The notes under the pieces were generated by a model. That model did not search any database, was not told where the DNA came from, and saw nothing but the letters and a program-made list of their open reading frames with translations. A stretch of 64,000 nucleotides of DNA from NCBI GenBank assembly GCA_947359465.1, contig OX375880.1, positions 11,106,120 through 11,170,119 of the forward strand. The letters run 5' to 3'. Of the stretch, positions 1 to 9,000 are shown in pieces. The translations under genes were made by a program, and so were the position numbers. Every line of letters starts with the position of its first letter. Positions within the stretch are counted from its first letter, which is position 1. Source of the stretch: Metellina segmentata. Taxonomy: Eukaryota > Arthropoda > Arachnida > Araneae > Tetragnathidae.

Positions 1-94
1 ACAATGAAACGGTCCGATTTCAGTTGAAAACCTTCAAAATCAAGCACAATAGAGGAGGACATCTTTAGCAGTTGACATCTGGTAGAGAAATGAA

Positions 95-706
95 CTATCG
101 AGGTTCGTACACGTAATGCGTATCACCTGGGAATATTCCTGTGCGCAGTCGCAATCGTTCGCTGGTATCAGGTTTTTAATCGATAAGCAAATAACTGAAG
201 GGAGTAGAAGTAGCATCGTCAAATATTTCTTGAAACGCTTTTATTTTTCTAGGGAACATTTGTCTAGCTAAAAGCGCTATTTGGCTTCTATCTCTAGGAT
301 TTTTGTATAAGACAACATAATGTGAATTTAAATGAACATTACGCATTTCCTTGCCTTGATGAAAAAAATTTTTGGGTAATAAAGATAATTGACAGATTTC
401 GGTGATGACTCCCTTTCGTAAAAAGGTTGCTTAAACGAATATCACTTGCTAATTCCACCATCAAATCATCTATAATAATCAAGGCATTTTGAATTGAGCT
501 AAGATTAGAAGGTAAACCTTCTTCAAAAGACATAGTTTTCAGTGAATTGAAAAGAGGTTGGTAACGTCCGTAGCAGTATACAATATGCGTTGGCATAGGA
601 TCAAACATTTATGATCTATTGGTTTCTTCACAAAAACAGTTTTCCCCGAGCCTGTAGGACCACTGAGAAGACAAGTAGAAGGATGAACTAACTTAGGGAG
701 CTCCAT
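95..706 (-). pseudogene. Polinton DNA-packaging ATPase (FtsK/HerA-like, A32 type), broken
   Basis: The frame starts at the ATG at 706 and soon shows a Walker A P-loop, GPTGSGKT, near 635-665. The next part, in another frame (608-339), carries a Walker B-like stretch of hydrophobics ending in DD (IIIDD) and a sensor-like IIFITQ segment. Family members package the viral-type genome into capsids. Breaks seen: frame changes in the 600-640 and 340-350 regions and an in-frame TAA near 180. The ancestral stop is probably the TAG at 95-97. The small membrane protein gene lies just upstream. A relic, not a working ATPase. Confidence 0.72.
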
Positions 707-839
707 ATTCCAATATGTGTTTAGTTTAAAAAAGCTTTGACTTTTATACTTTACAGACAATGTCTGTGCAACCTTTAATTGTGCGTGCCACGAGCTCACA
801 CTCACTGATTGAATCAACAATATTTTGAGTAATTTCCAA

Positions 840-1127
840 TCAGTGGTTTTCAAAGACATTTAAAGAATTATGAACACAATCGCATATTGTTTCCCCACAA
901 ACTGGGTGACTGAAGAACAGATCGGAAAATTCATTGCATTTAATAAATCCTACTGAATCAATTTTGTAGTAAATTTTATACATTTCAAGCGTTGTTTTAT
1001 TTTGTGCTAAACTGCACGATTCATGTTTTGGCCAGTTAAGACTAATCCAAATAATAAACACAGAAAATCCAACGTAGGAAAATATAAGCAATGCAGTTAA
1101 AAGATTTTGTATGGTTGTATTGCCCAT
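840..1127 (-). CDS. Small single-pass membrane protein in the Polinton block (hypothetical)
   Basis: An open 95-codon frame between the protease and ATPase genes. Residues about 8-30 are strongly hydrophobic (LLTALLIFSYVGFSVFIIW lies in this stretch), giving one membrane segment close to the N terminus. The rest is polar with six cysteines (C38, C64, C77, C82, C84 and others nearby), suggesting an exposed disulfide-rich tail. I do not recognise the family. Position and strand suggest an accessory or envelope/membrane-associated protein of the element, but that is inference. It is intact while three of its neighbours are broken. It could also be a chance frame, although the clean membrane segment argues against this. 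Confidence 0.45.
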   Translation of the reverse strand: MGNTTIQNLLTALLIFSYVGFSVFIIWISLNWPKHESCSLAQNKTTLEMYKIYYKIDSVGFIKCNEFSDLFFSHPVCGETICDCVHNSLNVFENH

Positions 1128-1294
1128 TTTTTTTTCTTTATACGTCTAACTTCATCCGAGAAGTTTCACAAACTGATGCTTTCACTCGAATAAAACCCTT
1201 TTATAACTATAAATTTAAAAAAATAATAATAAACAATAAAGAAGAAATAACAACAATAGGAAACAATATCACTGAAAATCTAACTTTTATTTTT

Positions 1295-1753
1295 TTAAAC
1301 CATGGTTACACCGTATCTTTTCTTAACAAATTGAAACATTCTAAAATCATTAATTTTTCCACTAAGCTGTGTAAGAATAAATTCCATACATAATCCTTGA
1401 CATCGTTTAACAATGAAATAAATGCAATAATGTCCACATACATTAGATGTTAGGCTTTGAAGAGTCAACTTGTTCCAATGAACGTGCTGAAAAGTCTTGG
1501 CAAATCTTGTTATGTCTCGTCCAAATGCATCGGGAGGACATCCATAAGAATCAAAAAATTCAAGCGTCTTGTGATTCGGAATGTAGATTGCTAACCAATG
1601 GGTACCTTCTTCATCATGTTTATCAGTATTCAACACTAGAGCAGAGGGAAACTTTCTAATTTTTGGTATTTTGTCCGAAGGAAACACACCCGCAAAATAT
1701 CTCATGGAAATAGGGTCACGAGATAAAATTCTGTGAACTTCTGATGAATTCAT
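1295..1753 (-). CDS. Adenain-like (Ulp1/C5 fold) cysteine protease of a Polinton
   Basis: An open frame of 152 codons starting MNSSEVHRILS. Visible catalytic landmarks: a GTHW segment with the histidine (about residue 52), an acidic residue in the following LEFFDSYG segment, and a CGHYC segment (about residue 110) with the likely nucleophilic cysteine and downstream CIYF core. Adenovirus-type maturation proteases and their Polinton relatives process capsid and core proteins. Size is short but within the range I would expect for Polinton copies. The N-terminal part is duplicated downstream by the 344-bp tandem repeat (2001-2344). The C terminus ends at a natural stop near 1295. Confidence 0.75.
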   Translation of the reverse strand: MNSSEVHRILSRDPISMRYFAGVFPSDKIPKIRKFPSALVLNTDKHDEEGTHWLAIYIPNHKTLEFFDSYGCPPDAFGRDITRFAKTFQHVHWNKLTLQSLTSNVCGHYCIYFIVKRCQGLCMEFILTQLSGKINDFRMFQFVKKRYGVTMV

Positions 1754-2344
1754 CTTAGTTCGTAAAATCGTAAAGCATATTACGAGCTTTGTTGATCTCG
1801 ATTAAATTTTCAAATTCAGCATAAACTAACAGTGAAACTGTTTGCGGCAAGGCAGTTCCAAATTTTATTTCTATCCTTAAGTTACTATGACGAACCAGAT
1901 TTAGATGTGAACCATCACATAAATCAGGTGATAGATCAAAACAAAATAAGGAATAACCTTTCGAAAATTCTGACCTTGAGAGGTATAGACCTCTGTTTTC
2001 TAATTTTTGGTATTTTGTCCGAAGGAAAAACACCCGCAAAATATCTCATGGAAATAGGGTCACGAGATAAAATTCTGTGAACTTCTGATGAATTCATCTT
2101 AGTTCGTAAAATCGTAAAGTATATTACGAGCTTTGTTGATCTCGATTAAATTTTCAAATTCAGCATAAACTAACAGTGAAACTGTTTGCGGCAAGGCAGT
2201 TCCAAATTTTATTTCTATCCTTAAGTTACTATGACGAACCAGATTTAGATGTGAACCATCACATAAATCAGGTGATAGATCAAAACAAAATAAGGAATAA
2301 CCTTTCGAAAATTCTGACCTTGAGAGGTATAGACCTCTGTTTTC
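1657..2344. repeat. 344-bp tandem duplication across the protease/capsid junction
   Basis: Copy 1 (1657-2000) and copy 2 (2001-2344) are head-to-tail with a period of exactly 344 bp and only a few differences, for example at about 1763 versus 2119. Each copy holds the start of the protease gene and the 3' end of the capsid gene. The upstream copy therefore leaves an orphan capsid C-terminal frame at 1755-2039 that has no gene start of its own. Confidence 0.9.
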
Positions 2345-3398
2345 AGCAATCATAAATAAGTTCTGATATGCTCTTACAAAATGATTTTTCTCAAAATTGG
2401 GTTGTAGCGGGTTATGAGGTACCGGTTGACCATCTACATACACACCTATAAAGTTCATATTGTAATGCTTGAATTCAAAAGGAGACTTTTTATACTCTCC
2501 GTTGAACGCATCATTATCAACGCAAGCAATCACTATGCGATTTGGCATCTGTCCAGTAAAAATGTTATCTTGAACCAAACTCATATTACCAGCTGGGATG
2601 GAATAAGCTTTACAGAGAACTCTGTTAATGGGGTATTTAGCTGATGTTTTTTCCAAGCCTTTTGCATGTCCTATAACCACACCTGGACTAACTTTCACTT
2701 TACGAACACAAATAAGGAATCATGTTCAAATGAAACTTTAAATTCACTATCTCCTAGTAAACAAAATTCTGGTTTACTACGTATAAGCTTAATTTTCACA
2801 TCCACCATATTTAAAAGGAGTCGCTCTTGATGAAACATGTCCAAGTGTAAACGACCGATCATATCAACCAATGTGCTGAGTTTAAACATATCTGCCCGTT
2901 TATTGAATCCATCGTTTGTTGAGCATCAGCCATATCATGGACATTCATACGACCAGCGGTATCTTTAAAAAAACAGTTCCGAAGATAACTGGGAAGTTTT
3001 AGTATCATAACCATGATTCAGTAGCTTTTCTATCACGGCTCTGTATGGATAAGTGTTATTACTACACGAAACAAGTCTTTCATTTAAGCTAATGTCCACT
3101 TGTGAAAACATGGCATGTAGGAAGAGATTTACAGGGCCTACTTTACATTCAGCTGTGATTGGTTTACCGTCACTCTTTAAAATTTTAACTTTAACATATA
3201 ATTGAGACTGCGACAAATCGAGGTATTCATCTCCGCTTCAGAGACATTGAATTCGATTGGGCCACCAGAAACATTGGCTAGAGGATGAAATTCAACCCAC
3301 TGACCTCTCTCGATCACAGTTTGCGTTGGAGGTAAAGAGAATAATTCTAGTTCTGATTTTACACATTCAGGAGAATCTTTCAACAGGAAAGAAGCCAT
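2099..3398 (-). pseudogene. Polinton major capsid protein (double jelly-roll type), broken
   Basis: Minus-strand capsid gene in four successive frames: 3398 to about 3215, about 3215 to 2965, about 2889 to 2700, and 2698 to 2099. It begins MASFLLKDSPECVKSELELF and ends at a TAA at 2099-2101. Breaks seen: a frame change near 3215, a T homopolymer at about 2964-2970 followed by a compensating change near 2895, and another change near 2700. Total length of about 430 codons fits the Polinton capsid family, which is common in arthropod genomes as an uncharacterised repetitive protein. The neighbours (core protein upstream, protease downstream) agree. No functional product is expected. Confidence 0.75.
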
Positions 3399-3416
3399 CG
3401 TATAGCGAGATGTGTA

Positions 3417-3800
3417 TTAAGAGTCAAAAATATCACGCTCCTGCACCTTCCTGACTTTAGATGAAATGACACGTTTGGAGGGTTTTCGTTTCCTTTTAAA
3501 CTTTCCATGACCAATCATCTCACCTGCTTTCTGAACCGCCTTTCTTGCTAATTTCTTTCCAGTTTCCTTTGCATGCGTGTTAACCGATGTTTTGAAATTT
3601 TTGCCTGATAACACGTCACTAGCAACCCTTGTTCCTGTCCGTAAAGCCTCTTTTCCAACCGTTTTTGCACCACTAATCAAAAAAGGCAATGCTCTACGAA
3701 AGAGTTTTGCAAAAAATCCCCCTATTCCATGCCCCTTCTGAAAACAACTCCTTTATAGTAAGGTAAACCATTTCCAGTTTACTCTGAATAATAATCTTCA
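3417..3800 (-). pseudogene. Polinton basic core/minor capsid protein (pX-like), broken at its 5' end
   Basis: The open part (3689-3417) starts MPFLISGAKTVGKEAL and is alanine-, glycine- and lysine-rich. It has a basic cluster, KFKRKRKPSKR, near the C terminus and an amphipathic segment (about residues 5-55). Such small basic proteins sit next to the capsid gene in Polintons and resemble adenoviral core or membrane-active minor proteins. Related sequence continues upstream to about 3800 in other frames, interrupted by a frame change near 3740 and a stop near 3790, so the visible ATG is probably internal. A relic. Confidence 0.6.
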
Positions 3801-3952
3801 AACTTTTTACTACAACATGTGTAAGGAACCAACATTTTTGTTACTTCTTTTCTTGAATGCGAGAAGGAAAAATGAATCAATTCAGAAAGGGACACTCTTT
3901 TATATGATTTGTTTCAAGTGAAAATGTAGTTTCACTATCAACTTTACACGTT
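3801..3952. other. Short gap between Polinton and BEL/Pao relics
   Basis: No gene or recognisable repeat end seen. The Polinton probably ends or is truncated here. Confidence 0.4.
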
Positions 3953-4688
3953 CAAAGGTGTGCTTAGCTCACGTCCGTTAACTTACGTATTTTCGGACTT
4001 ACAGGAACTTGTGCCTCTCACTCCAGCACATATGCTATTAGGGCGCAGAGTGAATTGTTTACCTCTTGCCAGGCTAAATTTTGATTCTAATTTATTTAAC
4101 AGGAAAATTCTAATTAAAATATTTAATTATCGTGAAAGATTAATAAATATGTTTTGGAATAAATGGAAAAAGGAATATCTTTTAATGTTAAAATCTATTC
4201 ATTGTGTTTAGCCTACAGGTAAAATTACTGAATTTAAAATTGATGATATTGTATTATTAATGATGATAAGCTTCCTAGGCATTTTTGGAAATTAGGGAGA
4301 GTTGTAGCGGTATATCCTGGCAGAGATGTGGTAAAATAAGGTCTTGCGAAATTAAAACAGATACATCTGTCATTAAAAGATCTGTGCAGCTTTTATATAA
4401 TCTTGAAATTGATGAATAAATTCACTTGTTTACTGTATGTTAATTAACCTGAATTATCGTTACAGGATTCTAGATTGTGATGAAATTGCTATTATGTGTG
4501 AAAATTGTGTATATTTCAGTTTCCTTGCCATTTGATTCCTTATTAGAGATGTATACAAATTGTTAATAAGTATAGTTTATTGTATATGTATTTGATAACT
4601 TGAATGTTGTAAAAATTTCTTAGGGCTTAACATTCTATTCGTATATATTTGTGAATGAACCCCTTGGTCATTCGGGGGGGGGGCAGTG
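3953..4688 (+). pseudogene. BEL/Pao retrotransposon integrase C-terminal end, broken
   Basis: The first frame (3960-4211) reads LSSRPLTYVFSDLQELVPLT, then PAHMLLGRR, the conserved integrase tail of Pao-type polyproteins, then a WKKEYLL segment. After a stop, other frames carry the typical end: a KIDDIVLL-like segment, PRHFWKLGRV, YPGRD and LYNLEI. Stops and frame changes show it is dead. It is followed by an oligo-G polypurine tract (4674-4683) and then an LTR, so this is the 3' end of one element; the 5' part is absent. Its left boundary with the Polinton is abrupt. Confidence 0.78.
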
Positions 4689-4960
4689 TGTTGAAACTCA
4701 AATTCTGAACAGAGGGTGCTGCGTGCACTCTGACGTGAGATAGATGTTGCAGCTCCAATCAGAGTACTGCTTGGGTGAGAAATGTGAGGCTTAATTAGTA
4801 TTCCGTGTTTCTTTGTGTTGTCTTTGATTTTGTTTGTGTCAAATAAACGCTAAAAAGGATAAAGCCTAGATTGTCTTTCTTGTCTGACAGGTAAGAGAAC
4901 CTTTTGAAATTCATTTAAGAACCGTGCGAATTATAGAAGTTGTATAGAAGGTCTTCAACA
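4689..4960 (+). mobile_element. BEL/Pao 3' LTR
   Basis: About 272 bp directly after the polypurine tract. It begins TGTTGAA and ends TTCAACA, an inverted terminal motif typical of LTRs. An AATAAA polyadenylation signal lies near 4841 and a GT-rich stretch precedes it. No partner 5' LTR is in the window. Confidence 0.75.
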
Positions 4961-4972
4961 ACCGTCCCGTTT

Positions 4973-5585
4973 AACCTTTACCTGGAATAGAAGGCATGGG
5001 TAAATTTTAAGCCCGCTGATTCGTTGCTATCTCTCTCCGAGATCTATGACGTAACTCACCCATAGTGTGCACTCCGCATGTGTGAAAAGTATCACTATTT
5101 ACTTGCAATGTTTGCGAAAAAAAAAAGTTGAAACTGCTTCGACCGAAAATAGAATACTAATAAAAAAGAAAGCGATAGCTTTTAGAGGATTACCAATCGA
5201 CAGTTAAACGGCTTGTGCCATTTACTCGTAATTTGATCGTAAATGTTTTGTGTTTAGTTTTAATTCCAGTATAGATTCTACACGCATAGTTAAAAAAAAA
5301 CATTTTCGAACTTTAAAGGACACTTGGGACCTTGAACAGAATAGAAGGCGGAAACAGGGGAGTTTTTCGTTATGACTGGGGATCTGTTGTATGGATTCGT
5401 TATTTATGTCGCAGAGGTTTTCCACCGGCTCTCAGTTCAAGTAGAAACTACCGAGTCATGACAGAGTCCACGTGAAGCACCGCCATAAATGATGATGTCA
5501 CGTAAAGACGTCATAGTCGACAGTTTGAAACCAACGAATCAGCGGGCTTAAAATTTCACCATGTTTTCTATTCCAGGTAAAGGTT
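4973..5585. mobile_element. MITE with ~54-bp terminal inverted repeats
   Basis: The left arm (4973-5026) and right arm (5532-5585) are near-perfect reverse complements. The interior has no coding sequence. TTAA occurs at or near both ends (4971-4974 and 5587-5590), so a piggyBac-like TTAA target is possible but not proved. Confidence 0.8.
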
Positions 5586-5748
5586 GTTAATATGCGTCCC
5601 GTTTGTTTTGAGTGCAAGTGATGTTTAGCTGACTCTATCAAAAATATGGAGACACAGAGAAGTCTGTTACAGAGCTCTCGAGCTGTTTTCTGTTTGTGAT
5701 GCTCGTTTACGGGGCCACGACCGTTGAGTTGTTGCCTGTTATACTGTA

Positions 5749-7021
5749 CTAGCCACTGCGTGGCCAGCACGGCTTTGCCCGTGACAGTTCTTTTCGTGGG
5801 GTCAGGTGTGACCACTGCTCGCTAACATCCGGTGATTGCTACGAATCACGGTTTGCTTCGGAAACCAAATGGGAATTCGTAGCAATCATTCTGTATTGGA
5901 ATTTGTACCCTATTGGTGATTCGTAGCCTATTGGAAATTCGTAGCCAATTGGAATGAATTCCTTGGGAATTCCAATTTGGTTTGCTTCGCTTGAATGAAT
6001 ATTATGAATATGAATTGAATTATGAGTATTATGAACTATGATTTGCTTTACAAACCAACAGCACGGGCAACGTCGATGGCCTCGCAATTGTCATATGCGG
6101 CGAAATTCTATAACAGTCATCATGGAGTTGCCCGTGGTGTTGGATTCCTTCTCGAACCAAATGGAAATTCGTAGCCTATTGTAATGAATTCCCTTAGAAT
6201 TCCAATTTGGTTTGCGAAGCAAATTATGAATATTATGAACTATGGTTTGCTTCGCAAATTGGATAACACCCATGACGGAGTTGCCCGTGGTGTTGGTTTG
6301 CTTCGGCGTGACGTCACAATCACTTGCAAAAATATAAATATATAATTTAAAATTATTTATTAAAAGAAAATCAAACGTACAAGGTATCTATCTGGTGTCA
6401 AATTTTCAATCCATCTTTAACGATCCCGATTTTATAAAAAAGAACTAAATAATGCCGGACAAAAAGTGTTTTATTTTTTTGACTTTCCTTCGCTGAAATC
6501 GTAGGAGAGCAGAAAATGTAATCTGTTTATTTTTGGAACGCGATTGTTGGCGTAACGTCACAATCTCTTGCAAAAATATAAAAGATTTCCAATTTAAAAA
6601 TTTTATTTTTTTGAAGAAAATCTTATTTTTAGGTATCAATCTTAAGTAAAATTTTCCGCAGATTTCAAATCCGTTGAGATTTTTACTCTACCTTGAACGA
6701 TCTAGGAGATAGAAAAAAGAACTATATAACTAAGGTAAAACTTCGTTTTTATCGTCTGCTGGAAAGTCATTCCTCCGCCCAAAATGAAAACAGAAAAAAT
6801 TAATTTAGAATCTGATATTTTATGATAATGCTTTTCCAAAGAAAACAATAATAGTTAAATTTCATTAAATTCATTTTAATTCGCCGCGACCCTAAAATTG
6901 TAAAAATCTGGACTGCCTGTGTGTCAAATCCCATTACTGTGCCATAGATTCGTGAGCACTTTGCGTACAAGAATTAAACAACAAATAAACAGAAAAACAC
7001 TTCATTTTATAATATTAGAGA
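5749..7021 (-). mobile_element. Non-autonomous Helitron, complete
   Basis: On the minus strand it starts TCTCTAATATTATAAAA at 7021 and ends with a GC hairpin, GCCAC-GCA-GTGGC, followed by CTAG at 5752-5749. The flanks are A and T, as expected for insertion between A and T. There is no Rep/helicase gene. Related copies in the window: 8479-8767 plus 13440-13880, 20230-20525, 25931-26570, 32882-33397, 34592-35305, 45918-47007. The inner part contains repeated TTTGCTTCGCAAACC-like palindromes. Confidence 0.75.
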
Positions 7022-7106
7022 TAATACAAAATCAATTTGCTCTATCAGTCCTTTGGTCCACTGGTCTTACAAATCAAACGTGAGTTCAGTCTTCAAAATC
7101 CGCAAT

Positions 7107-7119
7107 TTACGAAGAACAC
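7107..7119 (-). CDS. Candidate terminal coding exon of the EGF membrane gene
   Basis: A strong acceptor with pyrimidine tract (TTCTTGTGTCTGTTGCAG, ending at 7120) lies about 1 kb after the transmembrane exon. Joined in the phase-2 left by that exon, it adds only Arg-Cys-Ser-Ser and a TAA (7109-7107), giving a very short basic cytoplasmic tail. This is inference from splice signals alone; the real tail exon could lie elsewhere, including outside the window. Confidence 0.3.
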
Positions 7120-7149
7120 CTGCAACAGACACAAGAATTGTAAAAGATT

Positions 7150-7380
7150 TGTAAATGAATATATATCTCGATTCTGAAAGGGTTGTTGCAAGTTCGAATT
7201 TAATCAAAGACCATCGTATACAAAGGTGGCTGGTACGTTATATTTGTCGAGGCCTCAAATGTCAGCAGATTGACATTGTGCGGAAGTATGGAGAGTGGGG
7301 TGCCAGCTCGGGTGTCACCTCGTCATCTGACTGGTATAAAATTACGTGGTGTTGTCCTTGGATCTTTCTCTTCGGGTTTG
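7150..7380 (+). repeat. tRNA-derived SINE (family 1), divergent 5' half
   Basis: Carries the family landmarks GGAGAGTGGGGTGCCAGCTC and a CTCGTCATCTGAC segment, followed by the degenerate hyphenated GTGTTGTCCT region. The 3' tail is missing. Confidence 0.65.
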
Positions 7381-7383
7381 AAG

Positions 7384-7830
7384 TAGTGATGCGACATCGA
7401 CAGCAAAACATCGATGTTGATAGTACATCGCCCCAAAAACATCGATGTTTTTAAAATTCAGTGTATTTAAACTTTTCCCCCCATTTCTTAAAACTGGTTT
7501 AGCAACTAGTGATGCGACATTGGCTCCAATACATCTATGTTTTTATAAAACATCAATGTTTTGTAAACATCGACATCGATGTCGCATTCCTACTTTTAAG
7601 ACCCTTCACCTTTATCCACATTGGTTTAAAAGTATGTTTAATTTGCTGATTATAAAAATTATGCTACTTGGTTATTTTTAAAATTTTTTATAACTGTACT
7701 TTTTTCATTCAAAAGTAAAACATCGACAAGTATAAACATAGATGTTACAAAAACATCAACTCCAATACATCGATGTTAAAAACATCAATGTTTCGAAAAA
7801 ACATCGACATCGATGTCGCATCCCTAGTTT
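7384..7830. mobile_element. Short hAT-like MITEs rich in CATCGATG palindromes
   Basis: Two adjacent or nested units start TAGTGATGCGACAT (7384 and about 7507) and end with GATGTCGCAT..CCTA (about 7593 and 7829), which are inverted versions of each other. In between, ACATCGATGTT-type palindromes recur. A third copy lies at 18410-18540. No coding sequence. Confidence 0.65.
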
Positions 7831-8136
7831 GAACACGAACCGTCTCAAATGTCCTAGTTTTTTGACATACCGTGATTTTACAAACTTCTTAAAACATGAA
7901 AGTGAAGTGAATGACTGCGCAATGACAGGAATAGCCGCGAACAGTCAAGTCGGTGACCCGGACGTTAAGTTAACTGTCTTGCGCATGCACGTTTCTTCGT
8001 GACATAAGACAGGTGACGCGCCCTTGTTCGTCTTCCCTCTGAGATGTGACTGGGAGCGTCGACAAAATGTTGGTATGTTTGTCCAAGTCCTCTTCCGCTC
8101 GAATAATCTGAACGATTTAGAAAATATCAGACTTAC
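7831..8136. other. Intronic spacer before the transmembrane exon
   Basis: No repeat end or further exon recognised. Lies between the candidate last exon and the transmembrane exon of the EGF gene. Confidence 0.4.
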
Positions 8137-8227
8137 CTTTTTCGAATGATACTGATCAATACCACGAAGATAGCGACGATGAACAGTACAATGAGAACGA
8201 TGTAGCCTGTTCTCCACCCTCTTTGAT
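8137..8227 (-). CDS. Transmembrane exon of the multi-EGF protein
   Basis: The acceptor TTTCAG precedes 8227 and the donor AAAG|GTAAGT follows 8137. The exon enters in phase 1, matching the upstream EGF exons, and leaves in phase 2. It encodes QRGWRTG, then about 22 hydrophobic residues (YIVLIVLFIVAIFVVLISII) and a basic RKR stop-transfer. This is a classic single-pass type I membrane anchor placed directly after the two calcium-binding EGF modules. Together with a signal-peptide exon at the 5' end, it makes the product a cell-surface receptor-like or adhesion-like protein with an EGF ectodomain. The overlapping longer frame in this region is a shadow. Confidence 0.8.
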
Positions 8228-8478
8228 CTGAAATGATTTAACTTTTAAAAATTATTTTAAATCTTAAAAATTGTCAAGTGGTTTTCAACTATTTCCTATC
8301 GTGACCCCTCCCCCGCCCCCTTCATGATTTACTACACTTACAACTATCCTATGTTTAGTATTCTTACGACTGTTATTCTCAAGCCTACATTGTGTAAAAA
8401 AGTTGTAATTCTTGTATTTTAATGACATGTGTCAGGAATTAAACTATGAGACATCTATCTCTTGCTCAATATAAAATG
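8228..8478. other. Intron, nothing recognised
   Basis: AT-rich sequence between the transmembrane exon and a Helitron 3' end. Confidence 0.4.
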
Positions 8479-8767
8479 CTAGCCACTTCGTGGATAGTTC
8501 GGAATTGACCGTGCCAGTTGCTTTTGTGGAGTTATTGGTTTGCTTCGCAAACCAAATGGGAATTCGTAGACTATTGGATAACCTCCATAACGGAGTTGCC
8601 CGTGGTGTTGGTTTGCTTCGCAAGCCAAATGGGAATTCATAGCCTGTTGGATAACATCGGAGTTGCCCGTTGTGCTCTTTTCGCTAACCAACACCGCTGG
8701 CAACGTTCACTGTCAAATGCGGCCAAATTCAAATTAAAAAGAGATACAATCGGCGTGACGTTACAAT
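8479..8767 (-). mobile_element. Helitron 3' part, split by the copia insertion
   Basis: The end at 8479-8482 is CTAG after a GCCAC-TTC-GTGGA hairpin (plus-strand reading). The element breaks at the copia target site ACAAT (8763-8767) and resumes after the copia element at 13435. Confidence 0.7.
8763..8767. repeat. Copia target-site duplication, left (ACAAT)
   Basis: The five bases directly outside the LTR match 13435-13439 exactly. Confidence 0.9.
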
Positions 8768-8970
8768 TGTTTGAATAATTCTTTGAAAGATGTTATTTAG
8801 CAGAGATAATCTAACGTTACTTTATTGAAAAAAGAAAGAACCGTAACAAAAAAGAGATCACAATTAAAGCTAGCGAAAAAACAGCACGAGCCACTTAAAA
8901 GATAGAACTAATACAAAAAAGTTACAGTTATAACAAAACACGTTAACACTTAGAATAACTAGTTACAACA
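8768..8970 (-). repeat. Copia 3' LTR
   Basis: 203 bp, TG...CA ends in plus-strand reading; same sequence as 13232-13434 as far as I can compare. Confidence 0.93.
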
Positions 8971-8980
8971 CTTTCCCTTG
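8971..8980 (-). promoter_or_regulatory. Copia polypurine tract
   Basis: The minus strand reads CAAGGGAAAG immediately before the 3' LTR, the expected plus-strand DNA primer. Confidence 0.75.
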
Positions 8981-9000
8981 TTAATTGGGTTTTTGATTGA

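Larger units (their letters stand above)
1..3800 (-). mobile_element. Decayed Polinton/Maverick (adintovirus-like) structural gene block
   Basis: Five minus-strand genes follow the usual Polinton morphogenesis order: core/minor protein, major capsid protein, adenain-like cysteine protease, small membrane protein, packaging ATPase. The polymerase and integrase half and the terminal inverted repeats are not visible; the element continues past the left edge or is truncated. Capsid, ATPase and core genes carry frameshifts or stops, while the protease and the small membrane frame are open. The block is thus a non-functional relic. A 344-bp tandem duplication lies across the protease/capsid junction. 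On the right, BEL/Pao sequence begins near 3953. Family assignment rests on reading the proteins; no search was run. Confidence 0.8.

Noticed and set aside
1091..1393. 100-codon plus-strand frame
   Set aside because: Antisense to the Polinton membrane protein and protease, lysine/asparagine-rich, no domain.
1755..2039. Separate capsid-like gene
   Set aside because: It is the orphan copy produced by the 344-bp tandem duplication.
7945..8217. 90-codon minus-strand frame over the transmembrane exon
   Set aside because: It reads the exon in the wrong frame; the phase-1 frame gives the membrane segment and ends at a good donor.
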